Below are positions 1 to 8,273 of a stretch of 64,000 bases of DNA, piece after piece. This stretch comes from Parendozoicomonas callyspongiae. GTDB taxonomy: Bacteria > Pseudomonadota > Gammaproteobacteria > Pseudomonadales > Endozoicomonadaceae. The notes under the pieces are model-generated. The model saw only the letters and a list, made by a program, of their open reading frames with translations, was not told the DNA's origin and did no database searches. The stretch is taken from NCBI RefSeq assembly GCF_023502345.1, contig NZ_JAMFLX010000006.1, forward strand, positions 62,001 through 126,000, in the 5' to 3' direction. The first letter of the stretch is position 1, and each line of letters opens with the position of its first letter. Made by a program: the position numbers and the translations under genes.

Positions 1-554
1 GCGCGTTCCCAGACATCTTCTGAAGCCAGGCTCTCTGCTTGAACAAAGTGCAGTCGATCAGGGTCAGGGTTTTCCATTTTGTGGTTGGAGACCAGCACAA
101 TATCGCGGTTTTCCCGGCGCGTATCCCCAAAGATCAGATCAATCATGCGGGCAGTGCTTTCCCTGTGCCAGCCCATAATCACAATATGATCTTCCAGGCG
201 ACCGTTGAAGTTCAGCTGTCCTTTCATATTTCTTCTCCAACCATCGACAATAACCGTGGTCATTTTACCAATCAGGGCGGCGAACAGAATAACGCCACCG
301 GGAATAACAAACAGGCTCACAGCTGCCTGTCCTGCAGGTGACGAAGGCGAAAAATCGCCATAACCAACAGTCGAGGCTGTCACCAGGTAAAAATAATAAA
401 ACTTGAACGGAGTAATAATTTCCGTTTCGCCAGCCTCTAGCAACAGGTACCAGGAAAATGCAAAATGCACGAAAACCAGCATCGCCAGAAAAGTCCAGCG
501 CAGCTTCAGAATCTGCATATTAATCCTCAGGATCGTCCTGACGACGGCGTTCAT
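1..554 (-). CDS. Potassium channel with RCK/TrkA-N-type domain (3' end beyond window)
   Basis: At least 184 residues of a two-helix K+ channel, truncated by the left window edge. The selectivity filter TVGYGD is visible at about residues 62-67, between two hydrophobic segments (about 20-42 and 75-97). It is followed by a nucleotide-binding RCK/TrkA-N-type start (GRLEDHIVIMGW, about residues 117-128). The start ATG at 554 is chosen because AGGGAG lies 6 nt upstream; a second in-frame ATG at 518 lacks such a site. Family knowledge: such channels conduct K+ across the inner membrane and are gated by ligand binding to the cytoplasmic RCK domain. The ligand cannot be told from what is visible. Confidence 0.88.
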   Translation of the reverse strand, partial: MNAVVRTILRINMQILKLRWTFLAMLVFVHFAFSWYLLLEAGETEIITPFKFYYFYLVTASTVGYGDFSPSSPAGQAAVSLFVIPGGVILFAALIGKMTTVIVDGWRRNMKGQLNFNGRLEDHIVIMGWHRESTARMIDLIFGDTRRENRDIVLVSNHKMENPDPDRLHFVQAESLASEDVWER

Positions 555-844
555 ATATTTCTCCCTGAGAATTCACAATGAAACAATTATCAATGGATAC
601 TTTGTATGGTCAATAGGGTTTAGCGAGAAATCTGACAGGCTTTAGCAGCATTATTTCGGGTATGTTCATCTCATGAAGCTGGATAAAGCTACTCCGACTC
701 TGTCTGATAAGAAAAAATTCAGATAATTGACTCAGTCTGGTAACTTCAAGGCGTGGGAGTGATCTATTAATGTACTGAAGCCCCGTACTTTGCGGGCAAT
801 GCTTGCCAGATTAACCCTTGTGGGAAAAGTGGAAACAATAATTT

Positions 845-1843
845 ATGTTCAAATCGTTCTTCCTGAATAAAAAATGGTTTCTTTGGTCATTGTTTGGTTC
901 AGCCATTATTTTGGGGGTTACCTGGTACAAGGTGCAGCTGGACGTAAAAATCAATGAATGGTTTGGCACCTTTTACAATACGATCCAGGAAGCTTTGGGT
1001 TCCCCCGGCCTGCATGATTTCGATACCTTTCTTGATCAGTGCCTGACTTTTGTTGAGATTGCCGGTATCTACATTATTGTGGCGGTACTGCTGGAATTCT
1101 TTGTTAAGCACTATGTCTTCCGGTGGCGTACGGCCATGAACGACTATTACATGTCCAACTGGGGCAGGCTGCGTCATATTGAAGGAGCTGCGCAGCGGGT
1201 GCAGGAAGATACCATGCGCTTTGCCCGGATTATGGAAAGCCTGGGTGTGGCTTTGATGCGATCGGTTATGACTCTTGTCGCTTTCCTGCCGATTCTCTGG
1301 GGGCTGAGTGATCATGTAAAAGAATTGCCCTGGATTGGGCCGGTTGATCAGGCCCTGGTATTTATTGCCCTGATCTCGGCAGCCTGTGGAACGGTTCTAC
1401 TGGCAATTGTCGGTATTAAACTTCCCGGTCTGGAGTTTAATAACCAACGGGTAGAAGCGGCCTACCGTAAAGAGCTGGTGCTGGGTGAAGATCATGATGA
1501 CAGAGCATCTCCTCCTACTGTTAAGGAACTCTTTGGCCATGTGCGTAAGAACTACTTTACGCTCTACCTTCATTACCTCTACTTTGATATTGCCAAGTGG
1601 TCTTACCTGCAGTTCAGCGTCATTATCCCTTATATCGCCATGGGGCCGACCATTGTTGCCGGTGCAATTACTCTGGGTGTTATGCAACAGGTGATTCGAG
1701 CCTTTGGCAAGGTGGAAGAGTCCTTCCAATTCCTGGTTAACTCCTGGGCAGTGATTGTTGAGCTGATGTCTATCTATAAACGCCTGAAAGCCTTTGAGAA
1801 TAAAATTGAGGGTAAACTTCAGGCTTCAATTGAAATGGTTTAA
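845..1843 (+). CDS. sbmA: SbmA/BacA-family peptide transporter
   Basis: 332 residues. Clear SbmA/BacA signatures: HYVFRWRTAMNDYYMSNW, LRHIEGAAQRVQEDTMRFA, GIKLPGLEFNNQRVEAAYRKEL and a C-terminal ELMSIYKRLKAFE. Several membrane segments are visible. SbmA/BacA proteins are inner-membrane, proton-driven importers of antimicrobial peptides and peptide-like compounds; BacA is needed by rhizobia and Brucella for chronic host infection. E. coli SbmA is about 406 residues, and this protein begins near the second membrane segment of SbmA, so about 70 N-terminal residues are absent. The upstream 290 bp shows no in-frame extension. It stands alone and is followed by a hairpin terminator. Confidence 0.9.
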   Translation: MFKSFFLNKKWFLWSLFGSAIILGVTWYKVQLDVKINEWFGTFYNTIQEALGSPGLHDFDTFLDQCLTFVEIAGIYIIVAVLLEFFVKHYVFRWRTAMNDYYMSNWGRLRHIEGAAQRVQEDTMRFARIMESLGVALMRSVMTLVAFLPILWGLSDHVKELPWIGPVDQALVFIALISAACGTVLLAIVGIKLPGLEFNNQRVEAAYRKELVLGEDHDDRASPPTVKELFGHVRKNYFTLYLHYLYFDIAKWSYLQFSVIIPYIAMGPTIVAGAITLGVMQQVIRAFGKVEESFQFLVNSWAVIVELMSIYKRLKAFENKIEGKLQASIEMV

Positions 1844-1861
1844 TTGAGGGTATTCTCAAGA

Positions 1862-1894
1862 AGGTCTGGTTCATTTGAGCCAGACCTGCGTTTT
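1862..1894 (+). terminator. Hairpin terminator after sbmA
   Basis: An 8-bp perfect stem (AGGTCTGG / CCAGACCT) around a 10-nt loop, followed by GCGTTTT. It lies 19 nt after the sbmA stop codon, in the right place for a rho-independent terminator, although the T-run is short. Confidence 0.55.
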
Positions 1895-1941
1895 GAAATA
1901 GAAAATGCATTATATTCCTGCCTTTTTACCCAAATCTCTGA

Positions 1942-3033
1942 ATGAAGATCCTGCTCCTCTCGGCCTATGATGCCGTTTCCCACCGCTACTGGCGTAAAGG
2001 GCTGACTGAACAATTTCCAGAGCATGACTGGACAGTACTGACCCTGCCAGACAGATACTTTAACTGGCGTTTGCGTGGTAACAGTCTGACCTGGGCTATG
2101 GGACATCGTGAAATTCTGCAGCAGCCCTGGGACAGGATTATTGCGACCTCAATGGTTGATCTTTCTTCCCTGCGGGGAATGGTTCCTTCTTTGGGAGCCG
2201 TGCCGACCATCGTTTATTTTCACGAAAACCAGTTTGCCTACCCCCGCTCAGGCCACCAGACTTTCAGCCCTGTTGAACCTCAGTTACAGACCATCTATAC
2301 CGCTCTGTGTGGAGACAGTCTGGTTTTCAACACGGAGTACAATCGCAAGACCTTTTTCGAAGGAGCTTCTGCTCTTCTGAAAAAACTGCCTGACCATGTC
2401 CCTGCCGGGATTGTGGATACACTTTCTGCCAGAAGTTCTGTTATTCCCGTTCCTCTTGCTGAGGATATTCCTAATTCTGAGCCATTGAAGCAGAATGGGG
2501 AGCATGATTCGCCTTTTCTGATCAGCTGGGCAGCACGCTGGGAGTACGATAAAGGCCCTGATCGGCTGCTGAATATTTTGCAAAAACTGGAAGCATCAGA
2601 GCTGGATTATCAGCTTTGTATTCTTGGGCAGTCTTTCAGGAAATCACCTGCCGAATTCACCACAATTCAAAATGAGTTTGGGCATCGCTTACGTAAGTTC
2701 GGATTTGCAGAATCCCGTCAGGAGTATCTGGACTGGCTGCTGCAGTCAGATATTCTGCTGTCGACTTCGCGCCATGAGTTCCAGGGGATATCAGTGCTGG
2801 AAGGTGTTGCCTGTGGCGCTGTTCCGGTTCTTCCTAATGAGCAGTCATATCCATTTATGTTTGACCAAAACTATCTCTACAGTTGCGAAGATGATGCTGT
2901 GGCAATGATTCTACGGTGCTCAGAAGACAAACAGAGAGGAACTCTGCAGGCTCCAGGTGTTGAGGAGTTTTGTTGGGAGGTGGCTGGTCCACGTTATAAG
3001 GCCGTGATTGAAAGCCCCTGTCATGATGAGTAG
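1942..3033 (+). CDS. DUF3524 glycosyltransferase, tRNA-queuosine alpha-mannosyltransferase (QTMAN/GTDC1) family
   Basis: 363 residues resembling the human GTDC1/QTMAN protein. The N-terminus MKILLLSAYDAVSHRYW, the TLPDRYFNWRLRGNSL segment, IVYFHENQFAYP, and VFNTEYNRKTFF followed by KKLPDHVP are all typical of the DUF3524 N-terminal domain. The C-terminal half has the GT4-type nucleotide-sugar site (SWAARWEYDKGPDRLL, about residues 194-209, and SRHEFQGISVLEGVACG, about residues 276-292). Family knowledge: the eukaryotic enzyme transfers mannose from GDP-mannose to queuosine in tRNA-Asp; bacterial members are less studied, so the substrate here is inferred. It is monocistronic, between sbmA and a convergent gene. 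Confidence 0.8.
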   Translation: MKILLLSAYDAVSHRYWRKGLTEQFPEHDWTVLTLPDRYFNWRLRGNSLTWAMGHREILQQPWDRIIATSMVDLSSLRGMVPSLGAVPTIVYFHENQFAYPRSGHQTFSPVEPQLQTIYTALCGDSLVFNTEYNRKTFFEGASALLKKLPDHVPAGIVDTLSARSSVIPVPLAEDIPNSEPLKQNGEHDSPFLISWAARWEYDKGPDRLLNILQKLEASELDYQLCILGQSFRKSPAEFTTIQNEFGHRLRKFGFAESRQEYLDWLLQSDILLSTSRHEFQGISVLEGVACGAVPVLPNEQSYPFMFDQNYLYSCEDDAVAMILRCSEDKQRGTLQAPGVEEFCWEVAGPRYKAVIESPCHDE

Positions 3034-3079
3034 TGAACTTTGAGCGGATTCATTTCTTCAAAATAGTTTAAGCGACGAT

Positions 3080-3122
3080 GGGTGTATGAAGTGGAAGGTT
3101 TTCTTCATGCATCCCCTTTCTT
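3080..3122 (+). terminator. Imperfect hairpin after the DUF3524 gene
   Basis: The arms GGGTGTATGAAG and CTTCATGCATCCC pair with one bulge, and a pyrimidine/T-rich tract follows (CTTTCTTTTC). It lies between two convergent genes, so it may stop transcription from the left-hand gene. Confidence 0.45.
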
Positions 3123-3160
3123 TTCATCCTCTCATTGGGAAAAGGACGCTGATAGCAAAC

Positions 3161-4027
3161 CTACCCGGATTTCATCAAAGCCATGGTGAAAGGGTCTGAG
3201 TTCATCATTTCTTTGATAATCGAGTCACTATCTTTCTCCTGCTTCACAATGTTTCTTAACTGCTGAACAGCCAGAGTGTGATTATATTTAGGTTGAGAAT
3301 CAGGGAAAGTACACAACACCGGGATGTAAAACTGTTCGGTGAGTGTCTCCCCGATATCAATAAGGTGTCGCTTCTGATCATCAATCATGGTGATATGTTG
3401 AATATCCCTGAAAGGTTCAGCTTTATCATTAAGCAGGCTGTTAAGCACTTCCCCCTTGCGGTTGCCGTGGCTGACAAATACAACACCATTTTCAATCAGA
3501 CTTACACGTCCATCTGGAAGCTTGGTATTTTTTCTGGAACCAGTGTCTGAAAATGAAATTCCGCACTGTTCCAGCTGCCAGAGAGTCACATCCTTGGTTA
3601 TCAGTCCTCTTGACGTCATACCTATAACTGTAGCCCCCCGTTTTTTCAGATCATTGATGGCTTTGGGAAGAGATGGGTCAACCAGAATCATGGGGACCTT
3701 GGTATAAATATGAAGCAACAGAGGGTCAAGATAATCAGCCGCCTGCCTCCTGCTCCAGTCAGGATGCTTCTGCAGGGCCTCATCCATAAGACCAAAGAAC
3801 ATAACAGAGCTTCCCAGCCACTGCCCGGCTGGAGAGGTGAGAACAGTATCGTCAATATCAAGGAGAATCAGAGTGTGGTTCAGCTGATGACGCCCCGTAA
3901 ATCTATTCGCCAGATATTCCCCGGGCTGTGCGTTTTTTTCCTCGATATCCTTCGAAAATGCCCCGGCAGAGGTCTGCATCAGTAGTCCTGTCAGAATTGT
4001 TAGTAGTGTTTTTTTATATCTATTCAC
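3161..4027 (-). CDS. Secreted DUF2608-like HAD-fold protein
   Basis: 288 residues with an N-terminal signal peptide (MNRYKKTLLTILTGLLMQTSAGA). HAD motif I is complete (LLDIDDTVL, aspartates at about residues 57, 59 and 60). A motif II-like VIGMTSRG segment and a motif IV-like TMIDDQKRHL segment follow in the usual order. This matches the DUF2608 family, common in Legionella, Coxiella and other host-associated bacteria, with presumed phosphohydrolase activity. The signal peptide predicts export to the periplasm or beyond. It diverges from the coiled-coil gene at 4144 with about 116 bp between the starts, so the two may share a control region. The substrate is unknown. Confidence 0.75.
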   Translation of the reverse strand: MNRYKKTLLTILTGLLMQTSAGAFSKDIEEKNAQPGEYLANRFTGRHQLNHTLILLDIDDTVLTSPAGQWLGSSVMFFGLMDEALQKHPDWSRRQAADYLDPLLLHIYTKVPMILVDPSLPKAINDLKKRGATVIGMTSRGLITKDVTLWQLEQCGISFSDTGSRKNTKLPDGRVSLIENGVVFVSHGNRKGEVLNSLLNDKAEPFRDIQHITMIDDQKRHLIDIGETLTEQFYIPVLCTFPDSQPKYNHTLAVQQLRNIVKQEKDSDSIIKEMMNSDPFTMALMKSG

Positions 4028-4143
4028 TTTACCGCCTCCAAATGAAGAGAGGAAGCATAGCCCCTGGGCAGTTTTTCGGAACTTTCATCGCTTTTGAGAG
4101 CCTAAGAATCATAACATCCGTAAATTTGAAGAGATTAAGTACT

Positions 4144-5019
4144 ATGGACGCACCACAGACACTACCTCCGACTCCCGGTTCCTCATTAAGTGCTGGAGGT
4201 GCTACACCTGCACCCAGCGTGACCAGATCAAGCCCTTCCGTACATACGGTGCCTGGCCGTCGTCATTCTCCTTCAAACCCTTATCCAAGTCGGAGAACTG
4301 ATATTCCCCGTACAGCCACTCCTGTTGAGCCAAACAGCGGCTCACTTCTTGGTGAGCAGAAAGCACTTGAGGCACAGCTTGAGCGGGTGCTGAATTTGCA
4401 GTGGGTCACGAATGATATGGGTAAGTTCATCAAGTGCCTGAACAATGCTGAATTTGCCAGAAAGATGGGGGTTCAGATTTCTATCTGCACGGAAGGAACG
4501 AATGGTCGGTTCGTTTGTATTGCCCCTCCTGATCAGGATGTTTCTGCAGAGAAGCTGAAAAAATTTAAAAATACTGTGAAGACTGTATTAGAGAAGCAGA
4601 AAGCTGAATATGCCAAGACACCGCTAAACTTTGATCATCAGATTCAGGCTATTGGAAAGCAGATGCAAAAGTTGGCAGAGAAAGGAAATAACCAGCAATT
4701 TAACTTTAACAATGAATTACAGCAGGCCAAGGTGAAAGCCCGTTCTTTTGAATGGCATGATCTGCAACTCAAAGTTAAAGTCACCATGTATCAGGCTGGA
4801 AAGGAAGAAAGCAGCCAACATCTGCAAGACGATCATGAAAAGAAATTACGTGAGCAGCAGCTTCTTCAAAAGGAGTATGAGATGAGGCTGCGCGAACAGC
4901 AGCTTCTTCAAGAGGAGTATGAGAGAACCCATGCTGAGCAATTAAGAACAGAGCGTAAGAAAAAGAAGGAGCCCATAATGGGGCCGCACACTGTTTACCA
5001 GCATGAGTTATATGAATAG
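4144..5019 (+). CDS. Unrecognised Pro/Ser/Thr-rich coiled-coil protein
   Basis: 291 residues; no family recognised. The frame is open further upstream, but the ATG at 4144 is preferred because earlier starts would overlap the divergent secreted gene, and GAAGAGAT lies just upstream. The first 75 residues are rich in Pro, Ser and Thr and probably disordered. A mixed region follows (about residues 80-240). The C-terminus is a charged coiled coil with two near-identical copies of LREQQLLQ[KE]EYE, then a lysine cluster (RKKKKE). No signal peptide or membrane segment is seen. The architecture resembles secreted effectors of intracellular bacteria, which is inference only. Confidence 0.6.
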   Translation: MDAPQTLPPTPGSSLSAGGATPAPSVTRSSPSVHTVPGRRHSPSNPYPSRRTDIPRTATPVEPNSGSLLGEQKALEAQLERVLNLQWVTNDMGKFIKCLNNAEFARKMGVQISICTEGTNGRFVCIAPPDQDVSAEKLKKFKNTVKTVLEKQKAEYAKTPLNFDHQIQAIGKQMQKLAEKGNNQQFNFNNELQQAKVKARSFEWHDLQLKVKVTMYQAGKEESSQHLQDDHEKKLREQQLLQKEYEMRLREQQLLQEEYERTHAEQLRTERKKKKEPIMGPHTVYQHELYE

Positions 5020-5095
5020 TTACTGCTTAAAATAACGGCGGCACAATTTACGCAAATTGCTCTTAATCACAAACAAAACCCTCAAAAAGCGCACA

Positions 5096-5122
5096 ATATC
5101 TCCATAACTTCTCTGGAGATAT
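5096..5122. repeat. Perfect 9-bp inverted repeat
   Basis: ATATCTCCA and TGGAGATAT flank a 9-nt spacer immediately before the decayed radical-SAM gene. There is no T-run. It may be a leftover junction of the deletion that removed the gene's 5' part, or a regulatory palindrome. Confidence 0.4.
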
Positions 5123-5125
5123 GTT

Positions 5126-5431
5126 GTGAGCCGGAACAGGAAAGAACTTCAGCACCTGAGCTGTTTAATTGATTCCAATGGATACCTGCCTGTATCGGTC
5201 TGGGAAAAAATCCTGCCGGATATGGATGGTGCCATGATTGATCTGAAAGCTATGGATGATGATCTGCACCAGTGGCTGGTTGGCAAGCCAAATCAAAGGG
5301 TGCTCGATACTCTGCGCTATCTAGATAGCCAGAACAAACTGGTGGAAGTGCGTTTTCTGGCAATACCGGATATTACAGTGAACCAGGTTGAGAAAATTCG
5401 AGCCTTTCTTTCTTCATTGAAAAGTGCTTGA
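5126..5431 (+). pseudogene. yjjW: Fragment of a YjjW-type radical-SAM glycyl-radical activase
   Basis: A 101-codon open frame that matches only an internal/C-terminal part of YjjW, about 287 residues in E. coli. The recognisable stretch runs HLSCLIDSNGYLP, DGAMIDLKAMDDDLHQWLVGK, then NKLVEVRFLAIPDIT. The N-terminal CxxxCxxC iron-sulfur motif that radical-SAM enzymes need is missing, and the C-terminus is also cut. No glycyl-radical enzyme partner lies nearby. This is therefore a decayed gene rather than a working activase; the initiating GTG/ATG is probably accidental. Confidence 0.7.
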
Positions 5432-5528
5432 ATCCAGCAGTACTCCAGTTTTTTTTTGGAATGAATCGAGTAAACATCCTGAAGTCCCTGGGGTGCTCCT
5501 GCAGCCAGCTTGATAAATAAGTAGTGAT

Positions 5529-6437
5529 TTACACTCTGGCGGTGTTGCAACCGGCTTTTAATTTTGAAGGCAACAGTTTCTCAAAAAAGACACCAAAGGC
5601 AATCAATGCAATGGCCGTAATTTGACCTGCAGCCAGACTTTCTCCAAGCCAAACCACTGCCAGCAGCACGGTAAAGACAGGAATCAGGTTGACATAGGCT
5701 GAAGCCGTAGATACCGGAACCTGGCTGATACCAAAATTGAACAGCCCGTATGCAGCCAGAGTTACAACGGCACCCAGATAGACAATTGAAGCCCCGGCCT
5801 CCAGTGGCAGACTTGCGGGAAATCCTTCCCATGCTGCCAGTGGCAGAAAGAACACTGCTCCCACAAAAGACTGTACGGCTGTTAGGAAAAGAGGCTTGTA
5901 ACGATTCGAGAGCTTTTTGATCACAATGGTGTAGAACGCCGCACAAAGCATGGCCATCAGTTCATAAAAGTTGCCTAACAGGGGATTGGGAGCAGAGCTG
6001 TCCTGCTCCGCCTGCAGGCTCAGCCAGACAACTCCCAGAAAGGCAATCAGAAAGCCAGCCCAACTCTGTTTTGAGACTCTCTCCCCCAGAGTGAAGTAAG
6101 CAACTACTCCTACCATGACAGGAAGCATGGCGGTAATCATGCCTGCCTGAGAAGCCGTGGTCAGCTGCAAGGCTTTGGCTTCAAAAAGAAAGTAAATACA
6201 GGGTTCAAACAAAGCCATTAATAACAGTGCTTTCCAGTCCTGACGATGAATGGCAGCCGGTTTAATCAGTGGCCACATCAGCAGGAATAGAATGGATGCT
6301 GTGAGCAGACGGCCAAAAACAATGACCATCGGGGTGGCACTTTGCAGGGCGTATTTGAGAACGACAAAAGAGCTACCCCAAATAACCATTGCCAATAAAA
6401 GGGCAGCAGTTGGCAGCCAGGGACGAGAGTTATTCAC
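5529..6437 (-). CDS. EamA-family (DMT superfamily) transporter
   Basis: 302 residues with about ten hydrophobic segments arranged as two EamA halves (about residues 10-140 and 155-290). Typical features are MVIWGSSFVVLKYAL near the N-terminus, QLTTASQAGMITAMLPV in the first half, and VPVSTASAYVNLIPVFTVLLAVVWLGE in the second. Family members are inner-membrane exporters or importers of amino acids, nucleotides or drugs; sequence alone does not give the substrate. The gene is transcribed alone, leftward, and diverges from trhO across a long perfect hairpin. Confidence 0.88.
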   Translation of the reverse strand: MNNSRPWLPTAALLLAMVIWGSSFVVLKYALQSATPMVIVFGRLLTASILFLLMWPLIKPAAIHRQDWKALLLMALFEPCIYFLFEAKALQLTTASQAGMITAMLPVMVGVVAYFTLGERVSKQSWAGFLIAFLGVVWLSLQAEQDSSAPNPLLGNFYELMAMLCAAFYTIVIKKLSNRYKPLFLTAVQSFVGAVFFLPLAAWEGFPASLPLEAGASIVYLGAVVTLAAYGLFNFGISQVPVSTASAYVNLIPVFTVLLAVVWLGESLAAGQITAIALIAFGVFFEKLLPSKLKAGCNTARV

Positions 6438-6475
6438 AATTGTTAATCTTCGAGTTTATTTCAGGCTTAGGTTCT

Positions 6476-6519
6476 GTTGTGGTTTCATCATAGGCTCAAC
6501 CCTATGATGAAACCACAAC
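6476..6519. repeat. 19-bp perfect inverted repeat between divergent genes
   Basis: GTTGTGGTTTCATCATAGG pairs perfectly with its reverse complement 6 nt later. It lies 39 nt upstream of the DMT transporter start and about 170 nt upstream of trhO. No T-run follows, and terminators are not expected between divergent starts, so a regulatory hairpin, an operator, or the remains of a small mobile element are possible. Confidence 0.6.
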
Positions 6520-6691
6520 ACTCCTAGAGAATTATGATTATCGAGTCTTGATACAGTGAACATTCGGCAAAGTGCAGGAAATAGTGAATATCAGGACAAC
6601 TACCATTTTTTGCTATTATCGTGCCCTGCTTTTGATAATTGAGCTTTGAACTGCTCCGGATTTACGATCCGGTCTGCAGGGGAAAATAACA

Positions 6692-7708
6692 ATGCTAACT
6701 ACCAGAAAATCAAGAGGAAGTACTGACTTTCCTATTGTGGTCTGTGCCCTCTACAAATTTGTAGCCCTGGAGAACTATCAGGATTTACGCGAACCGCTGC
6801 TTGATACCATGAACAGGTTTCAGGTCTATGGAACCCTTTTGCTGGCCAGTGAAGGTGTTAATGGCACTGTGGCAGGATCAAGGGAGAGTATTGATCTTCT
6901 CCTCGAGTGGCTTGTGGAAGATTCACGTCTCAACCCACTTGAAACGAAAGAGTCCTACGTCAGCAAGCTTCCCTTCAAGCGCACTAAGGTCAAGTTGAAA
7001 AAGGAAATTGTGACTATGGGGGTTGAAGGAATTGATCCCCGTAAGTCAGTGGGAACTTACGTTGAGCCTGACCAGTGGAATCAATTAATAAGTGATCCTG
7101 ATGTGCTGTTCATAGACACCCGCAATGAATATGAGATTCAGGTGGGTACCTTTAATGGGGCAATTAACCCACACACAGAAAGCTTTCGCCAGTTTCCAGG
7201 TTATGTGAAAAAAGAGCTGAACAGAAAAGCGCACAAGAAAGTCGCCATGTTCTGTACCGGCGGGATTCGCTGCGAAAAGTCAACAGCGTTTCTGAAGGAA
7301 CAGGGGTTTGATCAGGTTTACCACCTTAAAGGCGGCATTCTGAAATATCTGGAGCAGGTACCGGAATCCGAGTCTTTATGGCAGGGGGAGTGTTTTGTTT
7401 TCGATGACCGGGTGACTGTTAATCATAAGCTGGAAAAGGGCAGCTATGATCAGTGCCATGCCTGTCGGCTTCCCATAACCGAAGAAGACAAGGAAAGTAA
7501 AAAATACCAGCCGGGTGTCAGTTGCCCAAACTGTTATGACAGCTTAACCCCAGAGCAAAAGGCCCGCTTTGCCCAGCGGGAAAAGCAGATACAGTTATCA
7601 AAGGGCAGGGGAGAACACCATATGGGAAAGGGGGTTGCAGAGACTATTGCTCAAAGAAGAGCTGTGAAAACACGCCAGCGGCAATTGCAGAGAGATAAGA
7701 GCTCTTAG
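6692..7708 (+). CDS. trhO: tRNA uridine-34 hydroxylase, rhodanese family
   Basis: 338 residues, closely resembling E. coli YceA/TrhO. It has an N-terminal domain ([17 protein letters not shown] to about residue 105), a central rhodanese domain with DTRNEYE (about residues 142-148) and the active loop CTGGIRC (Cys188), and a C-terminal CxxC pair region (CHAC, CPNC). Family knowledge: TrhO makes 5-hydroxyuridine at U34 of several tRNAs in an oxygen-dependent reaction, leading to cmo5U/mcmo5U. The start ATG has GGGGAAAA about 8 nt upstream. It is monocistronic. Confidence 0.93.
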   Translation: MLTTRKSRGSTDFPIVVCALYKFVALENYQDLREPLLDTMNRFQVYGTLLLASEGVNGTVAGSRESIDLLLEWLVEDSRLNPLETKESYVSKLPFKRTKVKLKKEIVTMGVEGIDPRKSVGTYVEPDQWNQLISDPDVLFIDTRNEYEIQVGTFNGAINPHTESFRQFPGYVKKELNRKAHKKVAMFCTGGIRCEKSTAFLKEQGFDQVYHLKGGILKYLEQVPESESLWQGECFVFDDRVTVNHKLEKGSYDQCHACRLPITEEDKESKKYQPGVSCPNCYDSLTPEQKARFAQREKQIQLSKGRGEHHMGKGVAETIAQRRAVKTRQRQLQRDKSS

Positions 7709-7806
7709 TTTTGTTCTATCGGTCAGAATAAGAAACAGTTCTGTCACTGATGTCAATTCACGGCTTGCGAGAATGATTTGCTCTCAGAAATGGAGATGCA
7801 GAGCTG

Positions 7807-7956
7807 ATGGAAAGACGAGTTGCAGTTAATTACGCAAATGCGATGCAACAGGCTCCCAGTGGATGGAAAAGGGCCTGGAAGTTATCAAATGATTATGTTT
7901 TATATCATGCGTTTGGGAAGCTGCCTGAACCAGAAATGACCCACAGATTTGACTGA
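7807..7956 (+). CDS. Possible 49-residue small protein
   Basis: An open frame of 49 codons in the 354-bp gap between trhO and tRNA-Sec. The predicted protein is basic and aromatic-rich, begins MERRVAVNYANAM and ends PEPEMTHRFD. GGAG lies 12 nt before the ATG, somewhat far for a ribosome site. No family is recognised; it may be a real small gene, a gene remnant or chance. Nothing else is apparent in the gap. Confidence 0.25.
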   Translation: MERRVAVNYANAMQQAPSGWKRAWKLSNDYVLYHAFGKLPEPEMTHRFD

Positions 7957-8062
7957 CGAGGCAAAAAACAGAATAGAGTAAACTTCGCTGTGCCTGTGGT
8001 CAATCTGTGAAATTGCCAATGTTTCGTAAGAAATAAGTCAGTATCATACGGCACATCACTTT

Positions 8063-8154
8063 GGAAGCAGATGGGATCTGGTGGTCCCCCCGGTCTTCAA
8101 AACCGATGTGAGCCGCATAGGCTCTGGTAGGTTCGATTCCTGCCTCTTCCGCCA
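8063..8154 (+). tRNA. selC: tRNA-Sec (anticodon UCA)
   Basis: A 92-nt tRNA including encoded CCA. The anticodon loop CTTCAAA carries TCA, which reads UGA. The D arm has the selenocysteine-type 6-bp stem with a 4-nt loop (GGGATC TGGT GGTCCC), and the long variable arm forms GAGCC-GCATA-GGCTC. The T loop is TTCGATT. Oddly, the acceptor arm pairs well only for GGAAG/CTTCC; the next positions (CAG versus the 3' strand) do not continue the canonical 8-bp acceptor, and the T stem can extend to 6 bp. It sits just upstream of selA and selB, which supports the identity. Confidence 0.93.
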
Positions 8155-8166
8155 AATTTAATGCTC

Positions 8167-8208
8167 AGGCCGATTCCGGTTGTTTGAATAAATAACAGGA
8201 CTCGGCCT
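8167..8208 (+). terminator. Hairpin after tRNA-Sec
   Basis: AGGCCGA and TCGGCCT pair perfectly, with further inner pairing (TCC/GGA), and TTTGC follows. It begins 13 nt after the CCA end of tRNA-Sec and 66 nt before selA. It could end the tRNA transcript or separate its processing from selA expression. Confidence 0.5.
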
Positions 8209-8273
8209 TTGCTGTATGTGCACCGGCACTTGCCGTTATCCTGTGTCGGGGCCCAGACCTCTCAGAGGAAATT

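Noticed and set aside
39-341. 100-codon plus-strand frame at the left edge
   Set aside because: It is antisense to a K+ channel with an intact TVGYGD filter.
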